From a virus, in the IMG/VR virus record IMGVR_UViG_3300044641_003268, positions 1-33,950 of that record: DNA of 33,950 nucleotides; one strand, written 5' to 3'. Positions 19,611-29,861 of this stretch are shown piece by piece. The notes below the pieces were generated by a model, which saw only the letters and a list, made by a program, of their open reading frames with translations, had not been told where the DNA came from and made no database searches. A program made the position numbers and the translations under genes. Positions within the stretch are counted from its first letter, which is position 1. Each line of letters begins with the position of its first letter.

Positions 19611-22600
19611 TCAACCGTAGAAGACAAAGCGAGGTGTGCCGCCCACAGTTACACTCTCCAGCTCGCCACCAACAAGCTGTGCAGTGTCCGTATCAATCCC
19701 TCGGAAGAAGACCGAGGAGCGGATGTTGAGCGGGTTGTCGTAGGAGTTGGTGTAAGCATTGGCCTGAACGCCGGGGGCGTAGGTAAGGGTGGTGTTGGAA
19801 GTCAATCGCGCTGCGGTGACTGCCTGCTGCCATACAGACCCGTGGTATGAGGCGAAGCGGTAGAAGTTCAAGGGATCAAGACCACCAGAGATGCCGACTG
19901 GCCCCTCAAGGCTGCTGCTGTCGTTGCCAAATGCACCGGCAAAGCCATGATGCTTGTTGGCGATTGTAAAGTTGATCTGGTAGCTGCCGTAACCGCCGGT
20001 GAAGACACGGCTGCCTGCAGACATTTCGCCAATAATCGCCGTCATTGTTGCGCCACGCGAACCGTTGGTTGCGGCCCTGTTGGACAACAGACCGTAGTAG
20101 CCGTTGTTGTCCAGAATGTGAATGCAGTTACCGTCGTAGTTGCGTTCAGCATCTCCGCCGACAAAATTGAACGCATGTCGCCCGGCAAAGGATATACCAA
20201 CATCGGTCGCAAGACTCCCGTCCGTGCGCGAACCGATAAAGCACTGCGTATTTCGTGTACCGTAAATGCCGCTCCCGTTGATAGTCAAGCCTTTGGCAAT
20301 AGTCAGCGGTAGGTCGGTGGCGCTGAGGCTTGTATTGCCCAGTAGATAAATACCACGGAGCGTGAGAGATGTATTAGCTATTGGTCGAATGGTGGGACCG
20401 AGGTCGCCGTAGCCGATGTACCCTAGGCCAGGCGCTTTCGCCCCAAAGATGCAGTCTTGGACGACAAGGCTGCCAGCACCAGCGTAGATGTTTGGATAGC
20501 CCCAGAACAAAGCAAACGTGTAGCTTGATGGGAAGGTTCTGGCGTGGCTGTCAATGAAGGGACCGAGTGTGACGCCAGGAGTCCTGTAGGGCGCCATTGT
20601 GAACAGGCTATTAGGATAGTTTGTTGTATCTGCAAGTGTCTTGGCAACGGACTGCCAAGCGACACCTGTAACACTGCCGCCATAGCTAAATTGCAATGAA
20701 ACTGGGGCTGCGTAATAATACAGTTGTTGACGGTCTGAATCCGATCCGTAGCCGACAACAGTGGCAAAGCACGGGAGCGCGTAGGCATCTACAAGCGCTT
20801 TTACGTTTGTGGTAGGAGTCGTATTAGCCGTGCCATATGACGCAACTACGTTGGCGGCGGGGAACTGAAGAGTGGCTCCATAGACATTGGCGATGTGGTT
20901 AAACGTGACCGCTGTCCAATAAGGACCGTTGGCGAGGAAGTAATTGGCGGTCTCAAGCGAGCTGTAGTTGGCGTTGACGTACTCAACGGCACGGCTAAGT
21001 CTCACCGCTCGTGCTCGGCTTGTCGGCGGATCTACGGAGATAGCCGATCCTGAGCGGTCGGGATCGAGGGTCAGCGTGGCAGACGTACCATCAAAGTTGT
21101 AGGTGCCGCCGTTGACGGCGTTGTCAGGCACCACGTAGAAGTTGGCCGCGCCACTGCGTTGGGTGAGTACCTTGGCCCAGGACGCCCAATACTTCAAGCC
21201 GGCGGCTGTGATGAAGTTGGCACCAGCGCCGTTTAGCCCGGTGTCTGTCGTGACCAGCGAGCTTTGCTCAATCTCGGAGATGCTGGCGATTTCGCCAATA
21301 CCCGCTCTCGTGGTCGAGGCGCTGAAACCCGAGGTGAAGCTTACGTTTGCCGCATTGATAACGAGGTTGTCGTTAATTGTGGTTGTGCCGCCGAGGGTCA
21401 GGTTGGACAGCTCGGTTGGTTGGTCCAAGGTGATGTCGCTGGCGCCGAGGTTTTCCACGCTCAGCGTGGTGCCGGTGGCGATGTCCTCGAGACCGCGGGG
21501 TGTGACTTGGAAGCCCTCTTCGTTGAAGCCAGTGGCGTAGACGCGGCCACCATCGACGTTGGTGAAGTAATAGGTGAACTTGTTCTGTGGGCTCAGTTCG
21601 CCTTGGTAGGCAGGGATAGCTTTGGTGTAGTTGAGGAAGCCCGCCCACTCCCACGCGTGACCGAAGAGTCGCACCACGCTCGGGCGGCGGAACTCAATGG
21701 GCCAGTTGTCGAGGGCGCTGGCGGCACCAGTGGGAGTAAAACCACCCATGTCGGTGCTGTTGGATGGGTCGCGATCTCGGGATGCTTCCGGCTTCGGCGT
21801 CAGGATCGTGTGAGCTTGGTTGCTCGAAAAGCCGAGGGCGGTCAGCAACAGGTGGGCGCCTCGATAATCGGCAGCGGTGCGGTACTGGTTCTGGATGAGC
21901 GCATCCGTGTTCCAGACCGTCGTCAGGTTGTAGCCCAGCGTGGTCGAATCCTGGACGCCGCTAGTGTCGTTGTCGAACACGAGGATGGGCGCTTCAGTTT
22001 TATAGAAGTCCTCCGGGTTGTAGGTGCTAGCCATATGGACATATGACTCCTCCCACTTGTCTGCGTTAAACGTCGTGTCGGCGTTGTCGGTGATGCAGGT
22101 GTAGTGCTTGTCGTTGCGCTTGACTGTTTCGCCTTTGCGGTAGTACGCGCCAGCCGTCCAATCCACCGAGCTGTTGGCGCGGCGAAGAATGATCTCTGCA
22201 GACGATGTAACGCCGCCACCGGCAACTGGGGTACGCGTCGCACTGCTGACTGTAATAGTGGCAGAGGTTGGCAGCAGGTTGTTGATCGACGGAGCGCCAG
22301 TGACGACCTGCAGCGCATAATCACGCAGAGGTGTCCGAACTACAGCGTCAGTAGTGTTGAGTTTCAGTGTGAAGCGCCGCTGTTCTGGGGTGCGCGTGTC
22401 CACCAAACGGCGGATGTAGACACGCTTGCCGATGGCGCGGTTATTGCCCTGATCGTTTACACCGGGCGCAGAACCGTTTTCATCCAAGGGTGCGGCGCTG
22501 ATGTTCAGCTGACTGGGGGTGCCCACGCTCCAAGCAGAACTGGTGAAGGTAGTGCGCCAGTCGTCGCCGAGGGGGTTTTCGACCCAGACATAGCTGCCGT

Positions 22601-24143
22601 TCCGCAGGGTGTAGCCATCGCGGGCCACCAGATCAGGGACGCCTGGTACGGTCAGCGAGTCACCGAGAGCCGTCGTGAGCGTGATCGTGCTGCTGGTGAC
22701 AGCAGAGATGGTGCCTAGGTAGATCCGGCGGACGTTGTTGGCCAGGTCGGTGAGGTTGGCGCCGACGCGCAGGCGGCTGACGTTCCAGTTGGTGTCGCTG
22801 GCAAAGGCGCTGGAGCGGTAGCCCTCCGAGACCGCTGCGCATCCCCCAAAGTTGGAGTTGCTGTTGGTGATGGTGATCTCGCCGCCGTTCTGGGTCCAGT
22901 GGTGGATGCCCTGGCCGATGGCAAAGACCGAGACCTCTTGGATGATCGCGTTGTTGACCACACGGATGTGGAAGCTCCTGCGGGAGGGGTGCATCCGCAC
23001 GTTGTCCGGGTCTGTGCTGATGTAGTCGGCGTAGTTGGAGAAGGTGCTGCCCCAGCGCGGGCTGGCCCCAGAGTCGTACTTTTGCCAGCAACTCAGGTCG
23101 CGCTGCAGGCTGACGCCGGTGAACTGGGCCACCACCATCGAGCGAAAACCTGACACCTTTGCGCCATCGGCATAGATGCCGCAGAGGCCGTAACTCGAAC
23201 GGATGGAGCAGTTAAAGATGTAGGGGGATGCCGAAAGGGTGGTGTCGGTGGAGGCAGCTTGGGAACCAGCGGCGGGTTGAGGCCCGACGATCTGGTACTC
23301 AGAGACGTTGGTGACAGCAAGCGCGTTGTTGATGCCGCCGGTGTTGTTGGCACCCCCGAAGGCTTGTGTGATCTTGGTGTAGAACTCGTCAAGCTCGGCT
23401 TGACTGGCGAACTGGAAGCAGTCCAGTAGGTGGTGGCTGGCGGTGCTGCCCGCCTTGTCCATGAAGGTGAAGCCGAAGTAGTAGCCGGTGCCGGTGACCT
23501 TGAAGACGGCGCGGCGGTTGCTTGCGTCCGAGGCTTCGTCTGCGACGGCAGGTACGAAATCGGGACGGATGATCGTTTTCCGCAGGTCCAAGCCGCAGAG
23601 GCTGACACCCCTGGGCAGCAAGATCCCGCCAGTGGAGTTGGGGTTGAACTCCTGCAGTTCAGCGTCGGTCGGGGTTTTGGTGGCCGCCCACTCGGACACT
23701 GAGGCTGCGCCAGTGCCGTTGAATACGGTGGCTGCGCCAGACATCAACACGATGCTGACAAGATCGTTGTTGGCTAGAGGCTGCGTGTAGTAGCTCTTGG
23801 CCGTGATTATGCCGGCCTCGATGATGGCCCGGTTGATCGTCTTGAAGGGGCGGGCTTCGGTGTAGCCACATTCCAGGCGCTGCAGTTCGATGCGCTGCAG
23901 GGCGTTGCCGCTGGTGCTGTAGTTGCCGCCTACGAACTTGTCGCTACCTGTATAGGGATTGACGTAAAGGACGTAGGGGGCGGAGAGGGGATCGTTGATG
24001 ACGGCGCCTGCACCAATCTCGGCAGCTCCGCCCAGTTGGCGAACAGCGTCGGTCAGTGCCGAAATTTGGGTGCGGAACGTCGCTTGGGAGCTGTTGATGT
24101 TGTCGAGTGACCCCGACTCCCCGCCGCGAACGATCTTAGTCAC
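19611..24143 (-). CDS. Very large tail fibre/tailspike protein
   Basis: A 1510-residue protein with GTG start (24143) and AGG about seven bases upstream. The N-terminus (NINSSQATFRTQISALTDAV) is an attachment helix-like segment. Residues about 60-400 look like a right-handed beta-helix/pectin-lyase-type fold: NPYTGSDKFVGGNYSTSG, PFKTINRAIIEAG, LLPRGVSLCGLDLRKTIIRP, SSYGLCGIYADGAKVSGF. The rest is beta-rich, with several aromatic GG and NxY patches and no S74 domain. I recall homologous giant proteins in many marine cyanophages. It probably carries host recognition or polysaccharide binding; I see no clear catalytic site. It is separated by 54 bases from the S74 fibre. Confidence 0.8.
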   Translation of the reverse strand: MTKIVRGGESGSLDNINSSQATFRTQISALTDAVRQLGGAAEIGAGAVINDPLSAPYVLYVNPYTGSDKFVGGNYSTSGNALQRIELQRLECGYTEARPFKTINRAIIEAGIITAKSYYTQPLANNDLVSIVLMSGAATVFNGTGAASVSEWAATKTPTDAELQEFNPNSTGGILLPRGVSLCGLDLRKTIIRPDFVPAVADEASDASNRRAVFKVTGTGYYFGFTFMDKAGSTASHHLLDCFQFASQAELDEFYTKITQAFGGANNTGGINNALAVTNVSEYQIVGPQPAAGSQAASTDTTLSASPYIFNCSIRSSYGLCGIYADGAKVSGFRSMVVAQFTGVSLQRDLSCWQKYDSGASPRWGSTFSNYADYISTDPDNVRMHPSRRSFHIRVVNNAIIQEVSVFAIGQGIHHWTQNGGEITITNSNSNFGGCAAVSEGYRSSAFASDTNWNVSRLRVGANLTDLANNVRRIYLGTISAVTSSTITLTTALGDSLTVPGVPDLVARDGYTLRNGSYVWVENPLGDDWRTTFTSSAWSVGTPSQLNISAAPLDENGSAPGVNDQGNNRAIGKRVYIRRLVDTRTPEQRRFTLKLNTTDAVVRTPLRDYALQVVTGAPSINNLLPTSATITVSSATRTPVAGGGVTSSAEIILRRANSSVDWTAGAYYRKGETVKRNDKHYTCITDNADTTFNADKWEESYVHMASTYNPEDFYKTEAPILVFDNDTSGVQDSTTLGYNLTTVWNTDALIQNQYRTAADYRGAHLLLTALGFSSNQAHTILTPKPEASRDRDPSNSTDMGGFTPTGAASALDNWPIEFRRPSVVRLFGHAWEWAGFLNYTKAIPAYQGELSPQNKFTYYFTNVDGGRVYATGFNEEGFQVTPRGLEDIATGTTLSVENLGASDITLDQPTELSNLTLGGTTTINDNLVINAANVSFTSGFSASTTRAGIGEIASISEIEQSSLVTTDTGLNGAGANFITAAGLKYWASWAKVLTQRSGAANFYVVPDNAVNGGTYNFDGTSATLTLDPDRSGSAISVDPPTSRARAVRLSRAVEYVNANYSSLETANYFLANGPYWTAVTFNHIANVYGATLQFPAANVVASYGTANTTPTTNVKALVDAYALPCFATVVGYGSDSDRQQLYYYAAPVSLQFSYGGSVTGVAWQSVAKTLADTTNYPNSLFTMAPYRTPGVTLGPFIDSHARTFPSSYTFALFWGYPNIYAGAGSLVVQDCIFGAKAPGLGYIGYGDLGPTIRPIANTSLTLRGIYLLGNTSLSATDLPLTIAKGLTINGSGIYGTRNTQCFIGSRTDGSLATDVGISFAGRHAFNFVGGDAERNYDGNCIHILDNNGYYGLLSNRAATNGSRGATMTAIIGEMSAGSRVFTGGYGSYQINFTIANKHHGFAGAFGNDSSSLEGPVGISGGLDPLNFYRFASYHGSVWQQAVTAARLTSNTTLTYAPGVQANAYTNSYDNPLNIRSSVFFRGIDTDTAQLVGGELESVTVGGTPRFVFYG

Positions 24144-24191
24144 AGCCTGTGCGCATCAATAGGACCATCCTACACAGACTAGAAGGGTCGG

Positions 24192-25280
24192 CTAGTTTGT
24201 GCCCATCTTGAGGGCGATCTCTCCGGTTGTAACAAAGTCTGCGGAACCTGCGATAACTTCTTCGGCTCTAACGTTTATCGCAGATGATGTTATCAATATG
24301 TCTGAAGTGTAAAACAGTTCTCCAGGCAATACGCCATTTGGACGGCTGGATTCAAAATCGTCAATCATCCAAAACTCGGCAGAAGCTTTGCAACCTTTTT
24401 CAATAAGCAAAAGTAGTTGCATTAAAACTGTGCTGTCTTGACCTTCAGCAGTGGTGTGGCGGTCTACCAGGAAGTCGAGAGTGCCGCCTCCGCTAACAAT
24501 GCTCTTGACGGCTTCGCCAAACTTTTCGCCGACTGCGGTAGTGTCAACTTCTGGACCACGTAGCGTCAATGACCAGCTAGCGAGATCGCACTGCAGCACC
24601 CAAAGTGTGTTTCGGCGAAGGGGAACCTCTGAAATGTAGGCAGAAGCGTACTCAGTGGAAGATGACGGTGGGGCCCCCGGCTGGAACGGGTAGTTACAGA
24701 TCGACTGGAGGGTATCTTCGTCTTGGATGTCGGCGAAATCGTACTCACCAAACAGCGGAAGGCATTGGGTGACGGCGTTTTGAAACTCGGTATCGCTGGT
24801 GGCGGCAATGGTCAGTTGACCGAAATCCACCATGTAGAGGGGGATGCGATTGGCAAAAGCCCCTTGCAGTGACTGCGCTTGTGTGGGATAGAAGCTGACG
24901 CGATCCAGTTGGTCGCGGTACATGTAAGCGGTTAGGGATGTAGTAATGCCGCTCTCGGTGCTGCGCATGTAAAACTGCGCGGCATCTGAAGCCTTGTAGA
25001 AGTTAGAGGTGCTGTCGACGATGTGAGACCTGTTGCTACCGACATACCATTTGCTGGTTCTGTATGTGGCGTAGCCGTCGGGGCAGTCGGGTCCGTTAGA
25101 GCCAGTTTCTATGGGCAGGCCGCTGGGTGAAACCAAGGTGACTGAATCACCACTCCAGAAGGCAGGATTACTGATGTAGACGCTATTGCTAATAGTGTCG
25201 ATGTCATCAGGTCGCAGGATGGTGGGATCGGGGGTGTCCCTTCTTAGTAGTAGCTTGCCACCAACACCGAGTACAGGCAT
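24192..25280 (-). CDS. Tail protein with C-terminal tail-tube-like motif
   Basis: A 362-residue virion protein. The first 200 residues carry no motif I know. From about 235 on, the pattern VDTTAVGEKFGEAVKSIVSG, GTLDFLVDRHT, then LFYTSDILITSSAINVRAEE and IAGSADFVTTGEIAL matches the motif order of the tail-tube-fold proteins at 25280 and 33326. It thus looks like a longer relative, perhaps a tail-tip or hub ring built on the tube fold. It lies between the tip protein and the giant fibre. The relationship is seen by eye, not by alignment score. Confidence 0.6.
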   Translation of the reverse strand: MPVLGVGGKLLLRRDTPDPTILRPDDIDTISNSVYISNPAFWSGDSVTLVSPSGLPIETGSNGPDCPDGYATYRTSKWYVGSNRSHIVDSTSNFYKASDAAQFYMRSTESGITTSLTAYMYRDQLDRVSFYPTQAQSLQGAFANRIPLYMVDFGQLTIAATSDTEFQNAVTQCLPLFGEYDFADIQDEDTLQSICNYPFQPGAPPSSSTEYASAYISEVPLRRNTLWVLQCDLASWSLTLRGPEVDTTAVGEKFGEAVKSIVSGGGTLDFLVDRHTTAEGQDSTVLMQLLLLIEKGCKASAEFWMIDDFESSRPNGVLPGELFYTSDILITSSAINVRAEEVIAGSADFVTTGEIALKMGTN

Positions 25281-25675
25281 TAGAACGTACCACTGATGGG
25301 CCCTGTTACTTGGAAGGTCAGGCTGCAGGCGATTACTTCACCTACTGACACTGGTGCTGTTACCTGCGTCAGGATGGCAGAGACTTCAAATACGGTGTTT
25401 AACGACGTATTTAGCACAAACCCGATGGTCTGGGCGCCCGTCGTATTGCTGAACACGGAGTTGAGCAGCTGGACGGTTGAGGTGTCGTCCTTGTCGTAGA
25501 GGACGGTGGCGTTACCTGATGCTCCACGTAGACCCTCTACGTATGTTCGATCCCAGGTGCCAAGCACTGTGGATTCGAGGGCGTCTCGGTTGATGTCCAG
25601 CGAAAAGCTGCGGCATTTGCCAACGCGGACGCCGTTGTAGCGCAACTCGCCACTTGTTCCGGTGACAACAGCCAT
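25280..25675 (-). CDS. Tail-tube-like protein
   Basis: A 131-residue protein with the tail-tube motif order: GELRYNGVRVGKCRSFSLDI, ALESTVLGTWDRTYVEGLRG, GNATVLYDKDD, LLNSVF, and a C-terminal ILTQVTAPVSVGEVIACSLT then FQVTGPISGTF. It is shorter than the likely major tube protein at the right edge (at least 208 residues). Being downstream of the tip protein, it may form a special ring at the tail end rather than the main tube. It overlaps the gene at 25675 by one base. Confidence 0.65.
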   Translation of the reverse strand: MAVVTGTSGELRYNGVRVGKCRSFSLDINRDALESTVLGTWDRTYVEGLRGASGNATVLYDKDDTSTVQLLNSVFSNTTGAQTIGFVLNTSLNTVFEVSAILTQVTAPVSVGEVIACSLTFQVTGPISGTF

Positions 25676-26055
25676 CAGCCGTCCCTCTGGCCTTCCAACT
25701 TCACTGTAATGCTACTGAACCCTGGGGCACCAGACGTAATGCCGGGAGCTTCGGCAAAACGCCACGAGTAATCACGCTGCAGACGCACCTTAAGGGTGTC
25801 GGCCATTCCTGCCCACAACTCGGACGGAAGTGTAATTACCTCTTTACTCCCTCGTGCTGTTTCGTAGGCGTTAGTGATCAGCAAAGCCTGATCATCGGCA
25901 ATATTGTCAAACTGTAGGGACAGTTGCGAATTAAACGGCTGGCTTCCGTAAATTCGAGACGTGCCCGTACCAGCAATGCTGTTGAAGCGTTTGACGGCGT
26001 ACTGCCCCTGAGTGACAGACCGGCTTGTGGGGACTATGGACGGAAAGGCAGTCAT
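25675..26055 (-). CDS. Small tail protein
   Basis: A 126-residue protein. ATG 26055 was chosen with GAGGT about eight bases upstream; a longer reading into the tip gene's 3' end would add 31 unlikely residues. Features: FPSIVPTSRSVTQGQYAVKR, FNSIAGTGTSRIYGSQPFNS and an end ITVKLEGQRDG. The first block resembles short phage tail proteins I recall beside tail-tip genes in cyanophages. No motif gives a function. It is followed at once by the tail-tube-like gene, suggesting that they assemble together. Confidence 0.65.
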   Translation of the reverse strand: MTAFPSIVPTSRSVTQGQYAVKRFNSIAGTGTSRIYGSQPFNSQLSLQFDNIADDQALLITNAYETARGSKEVITLPSELWAGMADTLKVRLQRDYSWRFAEAPGITSGAPGFSSITVKLEGQRDG

Positions 26056-26078
26056 TAGTAGACCTCGGCGCTGCTGTA

Positions 26079-29000
26079 CTAAGAAACCGTGACGCTCTTG
26101 GTTTGGGTGACGGGACTGTCGGACGCCGTGGGTGAGCTGATCAGGCACCTGGCGGTATAAGTACCTGCGGCCTCAAAAGTGATGCTAGCAGTGGCGGTGC
26201 CTGAGTTCACGATGGAAGCCGTTGTAGGCGTAGTGGACCACGCGTAAAACACCTGACCGAGTGGAGTGGTTCCGCTGTAAGTGGCTGTGTAATTTTTGGC
26301 TACGTTTACAACAGCAGTAGCATCACCTGTAATTGTTACTGTGCCAATAGTGGTAAGTGATGTTGCGGCAACCGCAGTAAATGTCTTGCTTGCGGAGTAA
26401 CTTGTGGCGCCTCGCGTTACCGTGCAGGTAATGGTTTTGCTTCCGCTACTGGTGGCGGTAACCGTGGTGCTTGCACTGGTGGCGCTGCCGAAGGTGACGC
26501 CGGAGCCTGACCAACTATAGGTATAGGTTCCTGAACCACCGCTGACCAGCGCAGTAAACGTGGAGGCCACGTTCACAGTTACCGTGCCAGGACCAGTAAT
26601 GGATACGCCAGTAAATGGAGACTGGGTGGTGCCGGTGTCCTCGCTGGTGCCGACCCTACCTTCAATTACCCAGTTGGTGGGTACATCCCAGCCGTCGGCA
26701 ATGGCGCTATAGCCGTTGGGTGTCAGTGGGAAGTACAGGGCTTCGATGGCAATATTGCCGTCTTCGTCGAAGCCAAGGCTCTGCACCTTGTATGCGCGGA
26801 CCTCGGTGGAGGACTGCTTGATGCAGAACACGGCGTTTTTGTAAGCTGCCGACCGCTGGTTTGCAATTGTAAGTTGGACTTCGGATACCTCGGTAAAGCC
26901 GGCTTTCCACATCAAAACGGTGTAGGTACCATCGGCCAATGGCTCGGTTGAGGTGATGGCACCATTGGAGTCAATGGCGCCGTTGTTGGGTTGGGCGTAG
27001 GCGATGGTTTCGAGGCCCAGCTTGAAGCAGCGACCGACCTCAAGAGCTGCCTGTGAGGGAACCGTTTTGAAGCTGACCGAGTGCGTAATCAGGCGACGGC
27101 CCCGGCAGATGAACTTGGCTACGTCGATGGCGTGCTTTTCACTGGTGCAGAAGTCCGTGAGATCGATGCTCTCCAGCGGTGCGTCGGCAGGAGTGCCAGC
27201 TTCTCGGACGGTGACCTCGCGGATGACAGGGAACAGACCTTTGTTGCTTTCGTCGGTGCTGGCTTTCTCTTGGCGCCACTTCACGCTTACTCGGTTTGGA
27301 ATGCGCTGCTCAGACTCCAAGTATGCGATGTTGAAGGTGTCTTCGAGAATGTTCCCGGCCGTGTAAAGGTTGGTGATTGGCTCGGGGCGGTCGAAGTACA
27401 GAGCTGGCTGCAGGGCAAATCGCCCGTTGCGGATAACGAGATCCAGCAGAAAATAGTTGGCAGTTTGGCTGCCCCACTGGCGCAGGTTGATGGGTTGCTC
27501 GAGGGCACCGTCAAAGAAGTAGCGGCGGTCGGTGGTCCATTCGGTGGCATCGTCAAAGCTGTCGGCGTCGATCTGTTCTGGGCTGAGGATTGCCCCGACG
27601 CCGTAGCGGTCGTTGGTCAGCAGATCCTTGAAGACTTCGGGGAAGGTATGGACACTATTGATGCCCTCGTTGATATAGACGCTGAGCTGGCTGAGTTGGC
27701 TGAACTCGGTGCTGCTTCTTAGATTGAGGCCAACCAGTGCAATGTCGGTGTACTCGGGGGTGTTCGGGTTAGGTGCCAGGACGTTGACGTAAACGACTTC
27801 GTGTTCGGGAGAGCGTGCGCTGCTTTGGATTTCGTTAAATACAAAGTCCTCAGCCAGCTTGCCCCAGTCGTCGGCGTAGTCGTTGGTGTCGGACAGCGTG
27901 ACGCCTAGGTTTTTGTTGCGTGTGGCGGCAATGGCAAAGGTGTCTGCACTGCGGGCTACGGGTTCGCCGCTATAGGTAATGGTGATTGTCTGTGCGCCTG
28001 CGCCAGAAGAGACGGTGCGCGAACCACCGATACGGGCGTCCAAAACTTCCAAGGTGCCAGTGGCGACGCTGTTGCGAATTTCCCAGCCGGTGAGAGGTTC
28101 AATCCGAAACTCCCAACGCTGAACCGATGGCATCTGCAGCCGGATGTAGTTGTAGACCGCTTGCTGGGTGAGGCTGCGGGTTCCAAAACACTGGCTGAGG
28201 TAGGTGTAGGCGCTGTCGCTACCAGCAATGCGATAGCCGATTTTGAAAAAGGAGTACCGGATTTCTGAGCCGCTGTAGGTGCCGGATTGGTAGTTGGACA
28301 GTTCCAAGCTCTGATCGGGACGGTAAGTCTTGTTGTTGAAGTAGTTGCAGGCGCGGCCGTCGATTTCTGTTTGGCTTAGCGAATCACGGAAGTTGCAGAT
28401 GCCGTTGAGACGAATTCCGAGGTTGCTACGGAGGCCAAGTTCCACGACCTGTGCGGAGCGTGGGACGGAGAAACTGGCGATGGCTACCTTGAACAGGTGG
28501 CTGGTTTCAGTTGCTGTTTTGGTGTCTGTAGTGGCGTTGAGCACGGCGTTGCCAGCCCTGACGCAGCGGAGTGTGATGGTAACTGGCTGCCCACCACCGA
28601 TAGGTTCTTGGTCAATCTCGGAGGCAAAGATTTCGTCTTGGGGCGAGCGGGTTTCGCAGATCAGCAAAGCGCTGCCCAGGCGGTAGAGATCGCCGATGGT
28701 TAGCGCGTCGTCCCAGCCACGCTGCCGGCCGCTGACGGTTTGAGCAACGTCGCGGCAGGTTTCTTCGTGATCGGGACCTTCTTGGACACCGATAAATACG
28801 GTGTTGGCGTCGCTGCTGGAATCAAGGTAGTAGGTAACGGTATCGCCTACAACCAGGCTGACAGCTCCGGTAAAAGGAGAGCCGTTGCGTTGGGTGATGC
28901 TTGAACGGGTAGAAAACTTGTTGTTGTACTTGTCGCGCTGGGATTGCGCCACGCCGTCAACGTTGCATTTGATGCGGGTGTCGGTTTTGCCGGCGGGCTC

Positions 29001-29861
29001 GGTTTTGACGACAACCGCAGGGCGAAGCGATGGGTTCACGCGATAACCCAGCCCGTTGCCGATTAGCTGGTACACGCCGAATTGCGTTTGAGTGCTGGGT
29101 TTGAAGGCGTAGCAAAAGTCAGTGGTCCACTCGTTGTTCAGGCCGCGGATCTGGAAAACATCTGTGCCGCCATTGTTGGTGGCGTTGCCCGTGTCGTTTG
29201 CGGCTGTCCGTCCGGCTACGCGGTCAGCGCTGACCAGACGACCACCATCCTTTGAGACGTAGAACGTGACCCGACTGGAGGTGCTATTGGCTGCGGCTAG
29301 GTCGTAGCCGCCGAGTACGTTGTCGCCAAACGCAAATTGGGAGGAGTCGACGGCGCCGATGGTCCCTTCACTAATCAGGAAGACAGCTCTCAACATTTGA
29401 GAGCCGCCCAGGCTCTGCATTTGGCTCCAGAGCATGTTGGTGTTGACGCGGACTCCGCCGTAGGTCACGCCGTCGATGGTTTCGCGCTTGGCGTAGACCA
29501 AGGGAACGGTACTGCCGAGTTCGACGACGTTTTGCAGGGAGTCGAAGCCGGCTTTGGGGGCGTACTCGGAGCGCCCAACGATGTTCTGCCCAGGCAGTGA
29601 GGTTTGCCGAATCTCGGCTGGGCGGGACGGGCCCTTTGGGCGGAATAAAAGACTTGCGGCAAAACTCAGCGCAATACCGATTGCAAGCTGAATTAGAAAC
29701 GGAATAATAAGAAAATTGACAGGTTTGCCTGGCTCAATTCGACTGCTTTTAACACACTCACGCAGGAAACTACGGTATTCCGCCTCGGTGATGCCAAGCA
29801 CTGCCATAAGCTCGCGGTCTTGCGGCAGTAGAACCAGCGGCCTATCGGAAGGGCTTAGCAT
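26079..29861 (-). CDS. J-like tail-tip protein with gpI-like N-terminal part and two Ig/PKD-like domains
   Basis: A 1260-residue central tail-tip (host specificity) protein. Residues about 48-73 form a strong hydrophobic helix (LIIPFLIQLAIGIALSFAAS), followed by a basic RPKGPSRP and then GSTVPLVYAKRETIDGVTYG. This order recalls lambda gpI (hydrophobic segment followed by VPLVYG), so gpI-like and J-like parts may be fused. The long middle part matches J-type patterns (LRAVFLISEGTIGAVDSSQF; later NRVSVKWRQEKA and IDLTDFCTSEKHAIDVAKFI). The last about 180 residues hold two Ig/PKD-like repeats (TYTYSWSGSG and VFYAWSTTPT). ATG 29861 overlaps the upstream stop by one base (TGATG). Confidence 0.82.
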   Translation of the reverse strand: MLSPSDRPLVLLPQDRELMAVLGITEAEYRSFLRECVKSSRIEPGKPVNFLIIPFLIQLAIGIALSFAASLLFRPKGPSRPAEIRQTSLPGQNIVGRSEYAPKAGFDSLQNVVELGSTVPLVYAKRETIDGVTYGGVRVNTNMLWSQMQSLGGSQMLRAVFLISEGTIGAVDSSQFAFGDNVLGGYDLAAANSTSSRVTFYVSKDGGRLVSADRVAGRTAANDTGNATNNGGTDVFQIRGLNNEWTTDFCYAFKPSTQTQFGVYQLIGNGLGYRVNPSLRPAVVVKTEPAGKTDTRIKCNVDGVAQSQRDKYNNKFSTRSSITQRNGSPFTGAVSLVVGDTVTYYLDSSSDANTVFIGVQEGPDHEETCRDVAQTVSGRQRGWDDALTIGDLYRLGSALLICETRSPQDEIFASEIDQEPIGGGQPVTITLRCVRAGNAVLNATTDTKTATETSHLFKVAIASFSVPRSAQVVELGLRSNLGIRLNGICNFRDSLSQTEIDGRACNYFNNKTYRPDQSLELSNYQSGTYSGSEIRYSFFKIGYRIAGSDSAYTYLSQCFGTRSLTQQAVYNYIRLQMPSVQRWEFRIEPLTGWEIRNSVATGTLEVLDARIGGSRTVSSGAGAQTITITYSGEPVARSADTFAIAATRNKNLGVTLSDTNDYADDWGKLAEDFVFNEIQSSARSPEHEVVYVNVLAPNPNTPEYTDIALVGLNLRSSTEFSQLSQLSVYINEGINSVHTFPEVFKDLLTNDRYGVGAILSPEQIDADSFDDATEWTTDRRYFFDGALEQPINLRQWGSQTANYFLLDLVIRNGRFALQPALYFDRPEPITNLYTAGNILEDTFNIAYLESEQRIPNRVSVKWRQEKASTDESNKGLFPVIREVTVREAGTPADAPLESIDLTDFCTSEKHAIDVAKFICRGRRLITHSVSFKTVPSQAALEVGRCFKLGLETIAYAQPNNGAIDSNGAITSTEPLADGTYTVLMWKAGFTEVSEVQLTIANQRSAAYKNAVFCIKQSSTEVRAYKVQSLGFDEDGNIAIEALYFPLTPNGYSAIADGWDVPTNWVIEGRVGTSEDTGTTQSPFTGVSITGPGTVTVNVASTFTALVSGGSGTYTYSWSGSGVTFGSATSASTTVTATSSGSKTITCTVTRGATSYSASKTFTAVAATSLTTIGTVTITGDATAVVNVAKNYTATYSGTTPLGQVFYAWSTTPTTASIVNSGTATASITFEAAGTYTARCLISSPTASDSPVTQTKSVTVS

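Noticed and set aside
21264-22046. Long plus-strand open frame (260 codons) inside the giant fibre gene
   Set aside because: Antisense shadow of the fibre. There is no ribosome-binding site, neighbours or recognisable domain.
24144-24191. Gap between the giant fibre and the 24192 gene checked for a terminator or promoter
   Set aside because: No stem with T-tract and no convincing -35/-10 pair is visible, only a weak ribosome-binding site for the GTG start at 24143.
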